Positions 1 through 9,040 are shown, counted from the stretch's first letter. The stretch: DNA of 64,000 nucleotides from Chitinophaga pinensis (GCF_007896845.1 NZ_VOHS01000007.1:186001-250000), one strand, 5' to 3'. Notes: a model not told the origin generated them from the sequence alone. Made by a program: numbers and translations.

Positions 1-2
1 AA

Positions 3-1547
3 CGTTATTTCAATCGCGTGAAATTAGACCTCGGTACTTCGGAAGCAGCAAAAGAACCGACTGATGTACGACTGGTCAATTTTTCAAAGACATATGATCC
101 GCAGTTTGTATCTCTGTACTTTCAGTTTGGCCGCTACCTGCTGATCTCCTGTTCTCAGCCCGGCGGACAACCAGCTACGCTGCAGGGACTCTGGAACTCA
201 GAAATGTCGCCCCCATGGGATAGCAAATACACCATTAATATCAATACTGAAATGAACTACTGGCCGGCAGAAAAAGATAATCTGCCGGAAATGCACGAGC
301 CGCTGGTACAGATGGTAAAGGAACTATCAGTGACCGGACAGGGTACTGCACGTATCCTCTATGGCGCCAGAGGCTGGGTAGCGCATCATAATACAGATCT
401 GTGGCGTATTACCGGACCGGTAGACAGAATTTTCTACGGTATCTGGAGTATGGGAGGTGCATGGCTGGCACAGCATCTCTGGGACCGTTATCTGTACAAT
501 GGCGACAAACGTTATCTCGCAGATGTTTATCCGGCCATTAAAGGCGCTGCGTTGTTTTTTGTAGATGATCTTGTAGAAGATCCCAAACGTAAATACCTCG
601 TGGTGAATCCGGGTACCTCTCCGGAGAATGCACCTTCCACTCGTCCGAATGTCTCTTTTGATGCTGGATGTACCATGGATAATCAGATCGTTTTTGATGC
701 ATTGAGTGCCGCGATTAATGCCGCTGAAATACTTGGTAAAGATGCAGCGCTGGTAGATACTTTCAAGACTGTCCGCCGCCGGCTCCCGCCTATGCAGGTA
801 GGGCAGTACGGACAACTACAGGAATGGATCGATGATCTGGATAATCCGAAAGATAATCACCGCCACATTTCTCATCTGTATGGTTTGTATCCGTCCGCAC
901 AGATCTCTCCTGATCGTACACCGGTATTGGCCAGTGCCGCTAATACGACTTTGCTGCAACGGGGTGATGTGTCCACCGGCTGGAGTATGGGCTGGAAAGT
1001 GAACTGGTGGGCAAGATTGCAAAATGGTGAACATGCACTAAAACTGATCACCAACCAGCTGAGTCCTGTAGGCCAACATGGCGGCGGTACCTATACGAAT
1101 CTCTTTGACGCCCATGCGCCTTTCCAGATCGATGGTAACTTCGGTTGCACTTCCGGTATCACGGAAATGCTGATGCAAAGTCATGATGGCGCTATCTACG
1201 TATTACCGGCTTTACCACCACAATGGAAGACCGGCAACATCAAAGGCTTACGTGCAAGAGGAGGATTCGTCATTGATAATCTGGAATGGCAGGATGGTAA
1301 GATCACAAAACTCGTGATCACCTCTGCATTGGGCGGTAATTGCCGTATCCGTAGTGCCGTACCTTTAAAAGGGATGAGCCAGCTGAAAAAAGCATCCGGA
1401 GAAAACAGTAACCCTTTCTATCAGGTAACACCAGTAGCCGAGCCATTGGTACATCCTAAAACTGTTGCTCCACTGGAAATTGTAGCACCGAATACATATG
1501 ACGTGACAACTGAAAAAGGAAAGACATATAGTTTTACTGCTTTATAA
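3..1547 (+). CDS. GH95 alpha-L-fucosidase, C-terminal part (5' end outside window)
   Basis: This is the C-terminal 514 residues of a glycoside hydrolase family 95 enzyme, which releases alpha-L-fucose (some members act on alpha-L-galactose) from glycans in the periplasm. The frame is open to the window edge, so the GTG at 18 is not the start. GH95 hallmarks are present: the NIN..TEMNYWP segment (around 235-260) that binds the catalytic water, the acid Glu of GTSPEN at 624-626, and the base Asp of QIDGNFG at 1131-1133. The C-terminal beta domain follows and the stop is normal. It ends just before a strong terminator. Family assignment is firm; substrate is inferred from the family. Confidence 0.93.
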   Translation, partial: RYFNRVKLDLGTSEAAKEPTDVRLVNFSKTYDPQFVSLYFQFGRYLLISCSQPGGQPATLQGLWNSEMSPPWDSKYTININTEMNYWPAEKDNLPEMHEPLVQMVKELSVTGQGTARILYGARGWVAHHNTDLWRITGPVDRIFYGIWSMGGAWLAQHLWDRYLYNGDKRYLADVYPAIKGAALFFVDDLVEDPKRKYLVVNPGTSPENAPSTRPNVSFDAGCTMDNQIVFDALSAAINAAEILGKDAALVDTFKTVRRRLPPMQVGQYGQLQEWIDDLDNPKDNHRHISHLYGLYPSAQISPDRTPVLASAANTTLLQRGDVSTGWSMGWKVNWWARLQNGEHALKLITNQLSPVGQHGGGTYTNLFDAHAPFQIDGNFGCTSGITEMLMQSHDGAIYVLPALPPQWKTGNIKGLRARGGFVIDNLEWQDGKITKLVITSALGGNCRIRSAVPLKGMSQLKKASGENSNPFYQVTPVAEPLVHPKTVAPLEIVAPNTYDVTTEKGKTYSFTAL

Positions 1548-1563
1548 CAGTCCCATTTTTGAT

Positions 1564-1606
1564 AACAATAACGGCGTTCTCCAGATGGAGAACGCCGTTA
1601 TTGTTT
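1564..1606. terminator. Strong hairpin terminator after GH95
   Basis: A perfect 19-bp stem (1564-1582 with 1587-1605) has a 4-nt AGAT loop and T-rich flanks on both sides. It starts 17 nt after the fucosidase stop. Confidence 0.85.
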
Positions 1607-1925
1607 ATACCCCGCTGGAAATTCTTTGATATTCATATTAAATCCTTTGTTTTTACTAATTACTGTCAGCAGAATTCTCCAGACCTTTGTGCACATGATA
1701 AAGGCGTCGGATAATATGTACAGCATGATGCATAAAATCATCACCTCGTAAGTTTGTTTTTTGAAGGCTGGCTGCTGAAAGCATAACATATACACATCTA
1801 TACATAAAGATAGCATCCTGCCGGCACGACACGGGTATACTTATTGATGCATTTAGAGAAGTTTGTACAAACTGACACAACAGTAATATCTCACTTATTT
1901 CAGGATTGATTTAAAAACAAAGAAA
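1607..1925. other. Intergenic region upstream of the aldo/keto reductase
   Basis: AT-rich non-coding stretch of 319 bp. Short minus-strand frames of 72-74 codons overlap here but show no recognisable domain. It must contain the promoter for the gene at 1926. I see no exact TAnnTTTG element. Confidence 0.5.
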
Positions 1926-2771
1926 ATGGCAACAAGCACAAAAAGTCTGACTTTCTCATTAGGAGGTCAGCTGGAAATCAACCGTCTTGGTTACGGTGCA
2001 ATGCAATTGACAGGAAAAGGAGTATTTGGAGAGGTTGCGGACCGTGAGAATGCGAAAAAAGTTCTACAGGCTGCGGTAGCAGCTGGTGTGAACTTCATCG
2101 ATACAGCGGAAGCATATGGGCCTAAGTTGAATGAATCACTGATCGCGGATGCCTTACATCCTTACAAGGAAGATCTGGTTATTGCTACCAAAGGCGGGTT
2201 CAACCGTCCGGGACCTGATCAATGGGTACCGAATGGTAATCCGGATTATATCCGCGAAAATATCGAAGGTAGTCTTAAACGTCTGAAGGTAGACACGATC
2301 GACCTGTGGCAACTGCATCGCTTTGACTCCAATGTTCCTGTAGAAGAAACACTGGCGCCTGTTGTTGAAGCAGTGAAGGCAGGTAAGATCAGATATGTAG
2401 GGTTATCTGAAGTGAATGTAGAACAGATCGAACGTGCTGAAAAGGTACTGCCGATCGTATCTGTACAGAACCTGTACAACCTCGGTAACCGTCAATGGGA
2501 AGAAGTGCTGGACTACACCACTGAACGCGGACTGGCATTTATTCCATGGTTCCCGCTGGCTTCTGGTCCGGATACATTGGCTGACAAGATCAGTAAGATT
2601 GCTGCCAGTCATAATGCGACTACAGCTCAGATCGCATTAGCATGGTTGCTGAGACGTGCAGATAATATCCTGCTGATACCTGGTACCAAGTCTGTTACGC
2701 ATCTGGAAGAGAATCTGAAAGCTGCTGATATAGAACTGACGGACGAAGAGTTCGACCAGCTGTCTAAATAA
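1926..2771 (+). CDS. Aldo/keto reductase, YdbC/PdxI-like
   Basis: A cytoplasmic NADPH-dependent aldo/keto reductase of 281 residues with the complete catalytic tetrad: Asp59 (FIDTAEAYG), Tyr64, Lys89 (ATKGG) and His131 (LWQLHRFD). The N-terminal segment INRLGYGAMQL and the C-terminal LLIPGT segment closely resemble E. coli YdbC (PdxI, pyridoxal reductase), so a reductase acting on pyridoxal or a related small aldehyde is plausible but not proven. The start is the only ATG before the first conserved beta strand. The gene stands alone and is followed by its own terminator. The AraC-type regulator just downstream on the same strand could control it. Confidence 0.88.
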   Translation: MATSTKSLTFSLGGQLEINRLGYGAMQLTGKGVFGEVADRENAKKVLQAAVAAGVNFIDTAEAYGPKLNESLIADALHPYKEDLVIATKGGFNRPGPDQWVPNGNPDYIRENIEGSLKRLKVDTIDLWQLHRFDSNVPVEETLAPVVEAVKAGKIRYVGLSEVNVEQIERAEKVLPIVSVQNLYNLGNRQWEEVLDYTTERGLAFIPWFPLASGPDTLADKISKIAASHNATTAQIALAWLLRRADNILLIPGTKSVTHLEENLKAADIELTDEEFDQLSK

Positions 2772-2788
2772 GACGGCATCATCACAGT

Positions 2789-2830
2789 AAGCTGTCCACC
2801 CGTTAAAACGGGAGGGCAGCTTTTTATTTT
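2789..2830 (+). terminator. Rho-independent terminator after the reductase
   Basis: A GC-rich stem (AGCTGTCC.ACCCG with CGGGAGGGCAGCT) is followed by TTTTTATTTT. Confidence 0.8.
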
Positions 2831-2925
2831 AAAAAAGGAGGGAAAAATACCCAAAGTCCGAGAATAGGGACAACCATAAATCGGCCGATCTCAGACATAT
2901 TTGTAGGTGTAAAACACAGACAGAT

Positions 2926-3843
2926 ATGATGAAGACACCGGAATTCAGAACGAATAGCCTCCAGTGCGATTCTCCGGATAAGATTCCCCTGACAAAGGAA
3001 CACTTCGACGCTTTGTCCATCCGGGTGTATAACCGTTCTGATAAAGACAGCAGACATTCCCTTTCTCCCCACCGGAGGGATTTTTATAAGATATTGATGG
3101 TCACGGAAGGACAGGGCATGTTAACCGTAGGCGCCGGCACCTACTATATTGAGGAACCTATGATTATTTTCCTCCATCCATCAGATATTATTTCATGGAA
3201 AGGACTTTCCTCCGGACAGGAAGGGTACCATTGTCTCTTTAGTAAAAACCTGATTGACAAACACCCCTTACTTAAACTGACTATTGAAAAGTATCATCTT
3301 TTTGATGGACAGAAAAACATCATTCGCCTGCGCTATCCGGATGTCACAGCGCTGAGTACTATCTTCAGTAGTATGCAACAGGAAGAACTATCGGGCAACC
3401 GCCTGAATGAAGATGCGATGCAGACCTATCTCCAGTTATTACTGATACAATGTGCACGCATCACAGATTTTAAAGAACCCGATCATATATCAGATGACTA
3501 CAGGCATGTGCATACTTTTTTCAGTCTGCTGGAAAGAGAGATCACGAATGTGAATTATACCAATCCGATCTCTATGAAAACGGCAAAAGAATTCGCAGCT
3601 AATCTCAATGTACATCCCAATTATCTCAATACCTTATTAAAGAAACATACCGGGCAGAATGTGAGTACGCATATACGCACCCGTCTGCTGGAAGAAGCAA
3701 AAAGTTTGTTGTTGCAGACCGATTGGACCTTACAGGATATTGGCTATTGTATCGGATTCGCAGAGCAGCCCAATTTTAGTTTGTTTTTTAAGAAGAACGC
3801 AGGAATTACACCCGCAGAGTACAGAAGGAAAATCAGGAATTAA
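2926..3843 (+). CDS. AraC family transcriptional regulator
   Basis: A 305-residue one-component regulator. The N-terminal ~170 residues form a cupin-like effector domain (GQGMLTVGAGTYYIEEP, IIFLHPSDI). The C-terminal ~100 residues are an AraC-type double helix-turn-helix: first HTH around ANLNVHPNYLNTLLKKHTG, second around LQDIGYCIGFAEQPNFSLFFKK, ending in the usual AGITPAEYRR. Binding two half sites near a target promoter is known for the family. The target is unknown; the reductase upstream and the hydrolases downstream are the nearest candidates. ATGs at 2926 and 2929 are equivalent start choices. Confidence 0.9.
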   Translation: MMKTPEFRTNSLQCDSPDKIPLTKEHFDALSIRVYNRSDKDSRHSLSPHRRDFYKILMVTEGQGMLTVGAGTYYIEEPMIIFLHPSDIISWKGLSSGQEGYHCLFSKNLIDKHPLLKLTIEKYHLFDGQKNIIRLRYPDVTALSTIFSSMQQEELSGNRLNEDAMQTYLQLLLIQCARITDFKEPDHISDDYRHVHTFFSLLEREITNVNYTNPISMKTAKEFAANLNVHPNYLNTLLKKHTGQNVSTHIRTRLLEEAKSLLLQTDWTLQDIGYCIGFAEQPNFSLFFKKNAGITPAEYRRKIRN

Positions 3844-3875
3844 GCATTCGTTTTTTTAATAGTCGCTGTATAAAA

Positions 3876-3909
3876 AAAGGAAGTCGATTCAAGTGAATCG
3901 ACTTCCTTT
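3876..3909. terminator. Bidirectional terminator between convergent genes
   Basis: A perfect inverted repeat (AAAGGAAGTCGATTCA with its complement) has an A-run on the left and T-rich sequence on the right. It serves the AraC gene and the minus-strand hydrolase operon. Confidence 0.8.
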
Positions 3910-3946
3910 GTATGTAAGACTTAAGTGATCAATTTCTGATTGAAAA

Positions 3947-4726
3947 CTATTTGTTCGCTGCTTCTTCAATCACCGCTGCCACTTCTTTTGGGTGTGAAAT
4001 AAACACCACATGGCTTGCCTTTATCTTCGTCACTTTTGCGCCGGAACGTTTTACCATATCTTCCTGTAATGCAGGATTGATGCTTTTGTCTTCCGTAGTG
4101 AGGACGGCATAAGTTGGTTTGTATTTCCATGGTGCATGTTTTACCGGTGTAACGAAGCAGGACAGTGCGATAGCGCCATGAGAAGCGTACATGAAATCAG
4201 CTTTTTCTTTAGGTACGTCTGCACAGAAACCGGGATGGAATTTAGCTTTATCATAATAGATGAAGCCTTTGTCATCCGGAGGCAGAATACCATTTTCCGG
4301 CAGCACGGGTCTTGTCTGTACGAGCTGGAAAGTAGATTCAAGAGAATCCGGCTCGAATGCGGCTACATAAACCAGACCGGATACCTTTGGATCTGCACCT
4401 GAGCCGGTAATGATCGTACCTCCATAAGAGTGTCCTACCAGTATAGTTGGACCATCCTGTTTGTCAATGGCACGATTCAGGGCGGTGATATCATCATCGA
4501 GGGATGTCATCGGGTATTGTAAAGCGGTAACGTTGTAACCTTTTGCCGCGAGGATTTTATATACGCCTTCCCATCCGGAGCCATCTGCAAAAGCACCGTG
4601 AACGAGGATGATGTTTTTGACTTTAGGTGTTTTTTGTGCGTGCATTACCAATGGTGCACTAACAATGGCAGCTGAAAAGAATAGTGCTTTGATCCATTTG
4701 CGTGTGCTGATGTTTAACTTATTCAT
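3947..4726 (-). CDS. Exported alpha/beta hydrolase (tandem copy 1)
   Basis: A 259-residue alpha/beta-hydrolase fold enzyme with an N-terminal signal peptide ending near MHAQ (residue 31). Motifs in order: oxyanion strand ILVHGAFADGSGW, nucleophile elbow GHSYGG (Ser100), acid Asp213 in TTEDKS and base His239 in ASHVVFIS. It belongs to the EstC/salicylate-esterase-like group of small esterases. The real substrate cannot be read from sequence. It lies 46 bp downstream of a paralogue with near-identical core motifs that lacks the signal peptide. This suggests a recent duplication followed by a change of cell compartment. Confidence 0.85.
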   Translation of the reverse strand: MNKLNISTRKWIKALFFSAAIVSAPLVMHAQKTPKVKNIILVHGAFADGSGWEGVYKILAAKGYNVTALQYPMTSLDDDITALNRAIDKQDGPTILVGHSYGGTIITGSGADPKVSGLVYVAAFEPDSLESTFQLVQTRPVLPENGILPPDDKGFIYYDKAKFHPGFCADVPKEKADFMYASHGAIALSCFVTPVKHAPWKYKPTYAVLTTEDKSINPALQEDMVKRSGAKVTKIKASHVVFISHPKEVAAVIEEAANK

Positions 4727-4772
4727 GATGGATGTTTTTTAGTATTATATGGATATTCGATATGTAATAATT

Positions 4773-5462
4773 TTACCTGTTGGCAGCTTCTTCAATTACT
4801 GCCGCTACTTCTTCCGGATGCGATATAAATACCACATGACTGGCTTTTACTTCGGTTACTTTTGCACCGGAGCGTTTTGCCATTTTGTATTGAAGTGCAG
4901 GGACAATTCCTTTATCTTCTGTCGTAATGATCGCATAGGAAGGTTTGGTTTTCCATGCTGCATTTTTTACCGGAGTTGTAAAGCATGATACAGCAATTGC
5001 TCCATGTGAGGCGTACATAAAATCTGCTTTTTCCACAGGAAGGTCTGCACAGAACCCGGCATGAAATTTTTCTTTTTCATAGTAGACAAAACCTTTATCA
5101 TCCGGAGGCATGATACCATTTTCCGGAGCTATTGGTTCACTTTGTACCAGTTGGAAAGTTGTTTCTCCTGCGTCTGGTTCAAAGGCGGCTACATATACGA
5201 GGGAAGAAACCTTTGCTGAAATACCTGCTTCAGTTACAATGGTGCCGCCATAAGAATGTCCTGCCAGTACAACAGGTCCGTCCTGTTTGTCTATTGCGCG
5301 GTTGAGTGCAGCTACATCATCTTCGAGAGATGTCATAGGGTATTGTAACACCGTGATATTATACCCCTTTGCAGTCAGTATCTTATATACGCCTTCCCAT
5401 CCGGAACCATCTGCAAATGCACCATGTACAAGGATGATATTCTTGACTTTGGAAATATTCAT
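4773..5462 (-). CDS. Cytosolic alpha/beta hydrolase (tandem copy 2)
   Basis: A 229-residue paralogue of the downstream gene, beginning MNISKVKNIILVHGAF and so without a signal peptide. It keeps the whole triad: Ser in GHSYGG, Asp in TTEDKG and His in ASHVVFIS. Long stretches are identical to copy 1 (GSGWEGVYKIL, DFMYASHGAIA, EVAAVIEEAAN). It is first in the two-gene minus-strand unit. The ATG at 5462 is the only start that fits the beginning of the domain. Function is an inferred carboxylic ester or related hydrolase. Confidence 0.85.
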   Translation of the reverse strand: MNISKVKNIILVHGAFADGSGWEGVYKILTAKGYNITVLQYPMTSLEDDVAALNRAIDKQDGPVVLAGHSYGGTIVTEAGISAKVSSLVYVAAFEPDAGETTFQLVQSEPIAPENGIMPPDDKGFVYYEKEKFHAGFCADLPVEKADFMYASHGAIAVSCFTTPVKNAAWKTKPSYAIITTEDKGIVPALQYKMAKRSGAKVTEVKASHVVFISHPEEVAAVIEEAANR

Positions 5463-5556
5463 GATATTTATTGTTTACAAGACAAAGATGCAGGAAGGGA
5501 GGTGCGCGGGTTATAGCAATATCAAATCAGGGGTATATGAATTTCAAATATCGGAG

Positions 5557-5590
5557 AAAATAAAAACCGTGAGGGTGCTCCCTCACGGTT
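5557..5590 (-). terminator. Terminator of the small minus-strand gene
   Basis: An 11-bp perfect stem (AACCGTGAGGG with its complement, loop TGCT) lies just after the stop at 5595. On the minus strand it is followed by a T-rich tail (TTTTTATTTT). Confidence 0.8.
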
Positions 5591-5594
5591 AAGA

Positions 5595-5918
5595 TTAAAA
5601 GCCAAAAATAATTTCTACCCGACCATAGGTATCACGGCTGTATTTTGTTTTCATGTTCTTTCTCATCCACTGCTTTTTGTTTTTAGAAACCAGTTTCCAG
5701 TTGTAATGATTACGAAACCTTAATTTGTATGGTGTACCATCCAGATCATCGGTGTAGATCATAATGTCAAGTGGCTGGTCAAAGCAGTTTTTCCAGAAAG
5801 ATCCATGCCATCTGCAACGTTCGCAATAGGCATGTATGTTTTTGTTAGCGCGATTGTAAGTTCCACGATGGTCGGTCGTTTTCAGAATACTTCTGTAACT
5901 TCTTTCTGACATGTTCAT
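5595..5918 (-). CDS. Unrecognised small protein with a Cys-rich patch
   Basis: A 107-residue protein I do not recognise. It is basic and rich in Arg, Lys, Asn and Tyr. It contains HAYCERCRWHGSFWKNC, which could bind a metal through its Cys and His residues, followed by an alternating hydrophobic segment (PLDIMIYTDDLDGTPYKLRFRNH). No signal peptide or membrane span is visible. Evidence that it is real: it has its own terminator right after the stop, and a 23-bp palindrome abuts the start. I chose the ATG at 5918; a GTG at 5927 lies inside the palindrome and is less likely. Confidence 0.55.
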   Translation of the reverse strand: MNMSERSYRSILKTTDHRGTYNRANKNIHAYCERCRWHGSFWKNCFDQPLDIMIYTDDLDGTPYKLRFRNHYNWKLVSKNKKQWMRKNMKTKYSRDTYGRVEIIFGF

Positions 5919-5941
5919 TTGTAACACAATTGGTGTTACAA
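5919..5941. promoter_or_regulatory. Palindromic operator-like site
   Basis: TTGTAACAC-AATTG-GTGTTACAA is a perfect 9-bp inverted repeat around a 5-bp spacer. It touches the proposed start of the small gene on its left and lies about 175 bp upstream of the sugar porter gene. It has the size and symmetry of a dimeric repressor site, or could form a hairpin in the leader. Confidence 0.5.
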
Positions 5942-6114
5942 GGCGTCAAATTCTTTTTTCATGAGGTGATAGATATATGGTAAATGTAGAATATTCTGAT
6001 TAAACCGCCGAAAGGTTGTTTTTCCCGTTTTTTATGTTTACTTTTTTTCCCTGTTTAGTGAAAACGTTATGATGAAATCCACGGCTCCACAAAAAATCAC
6101 AATAAACTACGCAC

Positions 6115-7431
6115 ATGTTGTCTTATCCTGTTAGAATAGCGTTAATCGCTGCCCTTGGCGGGTTCCTGTTTGGCTTTGAAACGGCGGTTATATCCGGCGC
6201 AGAGAAAACGATTATGGAATTATGGTCGCTCAGTCCCTTCTGGCTGGGTTTTACAGTAGCTTCGAGTCTGATTGGTACTGTATTAGGTTCATTGGTTGTG
6301 GGGGTACCTGCACGTATCCATGGCCGTAAAAAAGTACTGCTGGTCATTGCCGGTCTGTACATTGTTTCAGCTATTGGCTGTGCCTCCATTTCAGCCTGGC
6401 TATTGTTTGTATTGTTCCGTTTTTCAGCCGGTGTGGCCGTAGGGGCTTCTTCGGTAGTCGGACCGATGTACATTTCAGAGATATCGCCTGCGCATTTACG
6501 TGGCCGTCTGGCGGGTTCTTTTCAGTTGAATATTGTAGCGGGGATCTTTATCGCTTATCTGACCAATTTCCTGTTTGTCGGTATGGGAGATGATTCCTGG
6601 CGCTGGATGCTGGGTGTTATGGTGGTACCTGCGGTATTGTTTGGTATACTGTTACGTACGATTCCTGAAAGTCCACGCTGGCTGATCCTGAATAACCGGG
6701 AATCGGAAGCGGTACCTATCCTGCAACGTCTGCAGGAAAAGAATGTCGATTCGGCTATTCAGGCGATCCGGGAGTCTGTAAAAACACATCAGGAGAACCT
6801 GTTCCAGAAGCGTTATGCAAAACCGATCATTTATGCCGTGTTGCTGGCAATGTTCAATCAGTTGTCGGGTATTAATGCGATCCTTTATTATGCTCCCCGC
6901 ATTTTCGAACTGGCCGGCTTTAGTAAGGAACAGGCTTATCTGCAACCGGTGTATATCGGAGCTGCCAACCTCATATGTACCTTGTTGGCAATGACAGTAA
7001 TAGACAAATTTGGTCGTAAGACCTTGTTACTGATCGGTTCTGTAGGAATGATCGTTTTCCTCGGACTGACCGCCTATGCATTCCGTGACCCGGCCAGTCT
7101 GGGTGGAAATGTGCTGATCTATCTGATCGGTTATATCGCATTTTTCGGCTTCTCTCAGGGCGCGGTGATCTGGGTATTCATATCTGAGATCTTCCCGAAT
7201 TCTGTGAGATCGCAGGGAGGGGCACTGGGTAGTTTTACCCACTGGATTATGGCTGCCATTATTTCCTGGACCTTCCCGATCATTGTGTCAGGAAGTGTAA
7301 TGGGTGGTTTCTATTCCTTTGTGTTCTATAGTGTTATGATGCTTTTACACCTGTTATTTGTCTGGAAGATGATGCCTGAGACCAAAGGCCGGTCTTTGGA
7401 GGAAATCCAGAAAGAGCTGGGTATAGAATAA
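6115..7431 (+). CDS. MFS sugar porter (sugar:H+ symporter)
   Basis: A 438-residue major facilitator of the sugar porter family (XylE/AraE/GalP type), an inner-membrane symporter for monosaccharides. Family signatures are clear: GGFLFGFETAVISGA in TM1, GRKKVLL between TM2 and TM3, PESPRWL after TM6, NQLSGINAILYYAP in TM7 and the C-terminal PETKGRSLEEI. Twelve hydrophobic segments can be counted. The start at 6115 puts TM1 immediately at the N-terminus, as usual. The sugar cannot be deduced, though fucose or another hexose would fit the nearby glycan genes. A long hairpin follows the stop. Confidence 0.92.
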   Translation: MLSYPVRIALIAALGGFLFGFETAVISGAEKTIMELWSLSPFWLGFTVASSLIGTVLGSLVVGVPARIHGRKKVLLVIAGLYIVSAIGCASISAWLLFVLFRFSAGVAVGASSVVGPMYISEISPAHLRGRLAGSFQLNIVAGIFIAYLTNFLFVGMGDDSWRWMLGVMVVPAVLFGILLRTIPESPRWLILNNRESEAVPILQRLQEKNVDSAIQAIRESVKTHQENLFQKRYAKPIIYAVLLAMFNQLSGINAILYYAPRIFELAGFSKEQAYLQPVYIGAANLICTLLAMTVIDKFGRKTLLLIGSVGMIVFLGLTAYAFRDPASLGGNVLIYLIGYIAFFGFSQGAVIWVFISEIFPNSVRSQGGALGSFTHWIMAAIISWTFPIIVSGSVMGGFYSFVFYSVMMLLHLLFVWKMMPETKGRSLEEIQKELGIE

Positions 7432-7469
7432 GAAAAGGTATTATTTCTTCGATTAAAACCTTACTACGA

Positions 7470-7525
7470 CGCTATTACACCGCTATTTGTCCGTCGCCGG
7501 ACGGCCAGATGGCGGTGTAATGGCG
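7470..7525. repeat. Long imperfect palindrome (REP-like or terminator)
   Basis: Two 26-nt arms (7470-7495 and 7500-7525) pair with five mismatched or wobble positions around a GCCG loop. It is unusually GC-rich for the surroundings and lacks a T-run. It may be a repetitive extragenic palindrome or a factor-dependent terminator for the sugar porter gene. Confidence 0.6.
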
Positions 7526-7696
7526 ATATAATGGCCTTGTATAAAGAGGTGCGGGAAATGGCTATCGAAGGGGACGGTGTATTTAGTTCATACAGACTTT
7601 TGACCGGTCATCCCGAATAGATCTTTCCGGCCGCCCCACTTCACTTTTATTTCCTAATTTTAGTGAAAATCAAAATCAAACCAAACAAAATCTAGC

Positions 7697-8824
7697 ATGA
7701 AGCAATTATTAGCAGCCTTACTGCTGTCCCCCGGTGTGTTGTTAGCCCAGAAAGGGGATTTCACAATCAAAGGCAAGATCGGCAACCTGAATGCACCCGC
7801 CAAACTGCAACTGGTATACCGTAACGGTGGCGTTGAAGTAAAGGATTCTGCTGAACTGAAAGATGGAGTATTCCAATTCAAAGGGTCAGTGGAAGAGCCG
7901 GGTCAGGCCATGATGGTATTAAAACATGTTAATCCGCCGGCAGATCCGCGGATGAGAGATATGATCGTTTTCTACGTAGAAAAAGGTACGATCACCCTGA
8001 ACAGCGCTGATTCCCTGAAAAAGGTAACTTTTAGCGGTTCTTCTTTGAATACTGATAATCAGCAGTTACAGGAGTCACTTAAGAGCGTAAGCACTGCTTA
8101 TCAGGCACTTAACGGAGAATACATGGCCGCTGATGAGCAAAAACGTAATAGCCCTGAATTCCAGCAATATCTGGATGAAAAGCTGGCAGTGATCCGTGGT
8201 CAGCAGGGAGATATCTACAAAGGCTTTATTGCTAAACATCCGAAATCAATGGTAAGTCTGGATGTTATTCAGCAGTATGCTTATGAAGCGTCTGATAAGG
8301 TTGGTCAGCTGGATTCTATGCTGAACAGTCTGGATGGTTCTCTGAAAAACACTAAAAACGGACAGGAACTGGCAAAACTGATCGGTAGCTGGAAAGCGAC
8401 TGTGATCGGTGCTGAGGCTCCACTGTTCACACAGAATGATACTCTGGGTAAACCAGTGAATCTGAAAGACTTCCGTGGTAAATATGTACTGGTTGATTTC
8501 TGGGCTTCCTGGTGTCGTCCATGCCGTATGGAAAATCCATATGTAGTAGCAGCCTTTAACAACCACAAAGACAAGGCTTTCACTATTCTGAGCGTATCTC
8601 TGGATCAACCTACCGGTCATGATGCATGGATCAATGCTATCCACAAAGATGGTCTGGCATGGACACATGTATCCGATCTGAAATTCTGGGACAATGATGT
8701 CGCTAAATTGTATGGCGTAAAATCAGTTCCACAGAACTTCCTGCTGGATCCACAAGGTAAGATCGTTGCTAAAAACCTGAGAGGGGAAGAGCTGGATAAA
8801 CGCCTGAATGAATTACTGAAATAA
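7697..8824 (+). CDS. TlpA/ResA-like thioredoxin with N-terminal DUF4369
   Basis: A 375-residue exported protein. The signal peptide ends near LLAQ (residue 18). A DUF4369 beta domain occupies about residues 22-115 (FTIKGKIGNLNAPAKLQLVY), then a helical linker, then a TlpA/AhpC-type thioredoxin fold (about 235-375). The active site is W272-C-R-P-C276, and the cis-proline is in KSVPQNFLL. Such proteins are common in Bacteroidota and act in the periplasm as thiol:disulfide oxidoreductases. The partner is unknown. It appears to be a single-gene unit. Confidence 0.9.
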   Translation: MKQLLAALLLSPGVLLAQKGDFTIKGKIGNLNAPAKLQLVYRNGGVEVKDSAELKDGVFQFKGSVEEPGQAMMVLKHVNPPADPRMRDMIVFYVEKGTITLNSADSLKKVTFSGSSLNTDNQQLQESLKSVSTAYQALNGEYMAADEQKRNSPEFQQYLDEKLAVIRGQQGDIYKGFIAKHPKSMVSLDVIQQYAYEASDKVGQLDSMLNSLDGSLKNTKNGQELAKLIGSWKATVIGAEAPLFTQNDTLGKPVNLKDFRGKYVLVDFWASWCRPCRMENPYVVAAFNNHKDKAFTILSVSLDQPTGHDAWINAIHKDGLAWTHVSDLKFWDNDVAKLYGVKSVPQNFLLDPQGKIVAKNLRGEELDKRLNELLK

Positions 8825-8886
8825 GCGCGACGCTGTTATGGCTGTCCTATCATGTAGGAGCGGCCGGCAGCATTCGCAGTAATAAT

Positions 8887-8991
8887 AATAGTCCATAGCA
8901 GACCGTAATTATTGCATAGTTATTCGCTGATCAATTGTTAATTTGGTAAGCAGATAACTGTACAGGGACGACGGGACCGCTATGGACTATT
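8887..8991. repeat. 105-bp segment bounded by 13-bp perfect inverted repeats
   Basis: AATAGTCCATAGC at 8887-8899 is repeated as its exact complement at 8979-8991, enclosing 79 bp without a coding frame. It could be a tiny MITE-like element or a large RNA hairpin in the leader of the cupin gene. No clear target-site duplication is visible. Confidence 0.5.
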
Positions 8992-9040
8992 GTATTTTCA
9001 GCCATCCGTCTCCTGTTTAATAACCGGAAAAAAGTCACAG

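Noticed and set aside
1598..1880. Two short minus-strand frames of 72-74 codons
   Set aside because: Overlapping, no domain or promoter, one running into the terminator stem.
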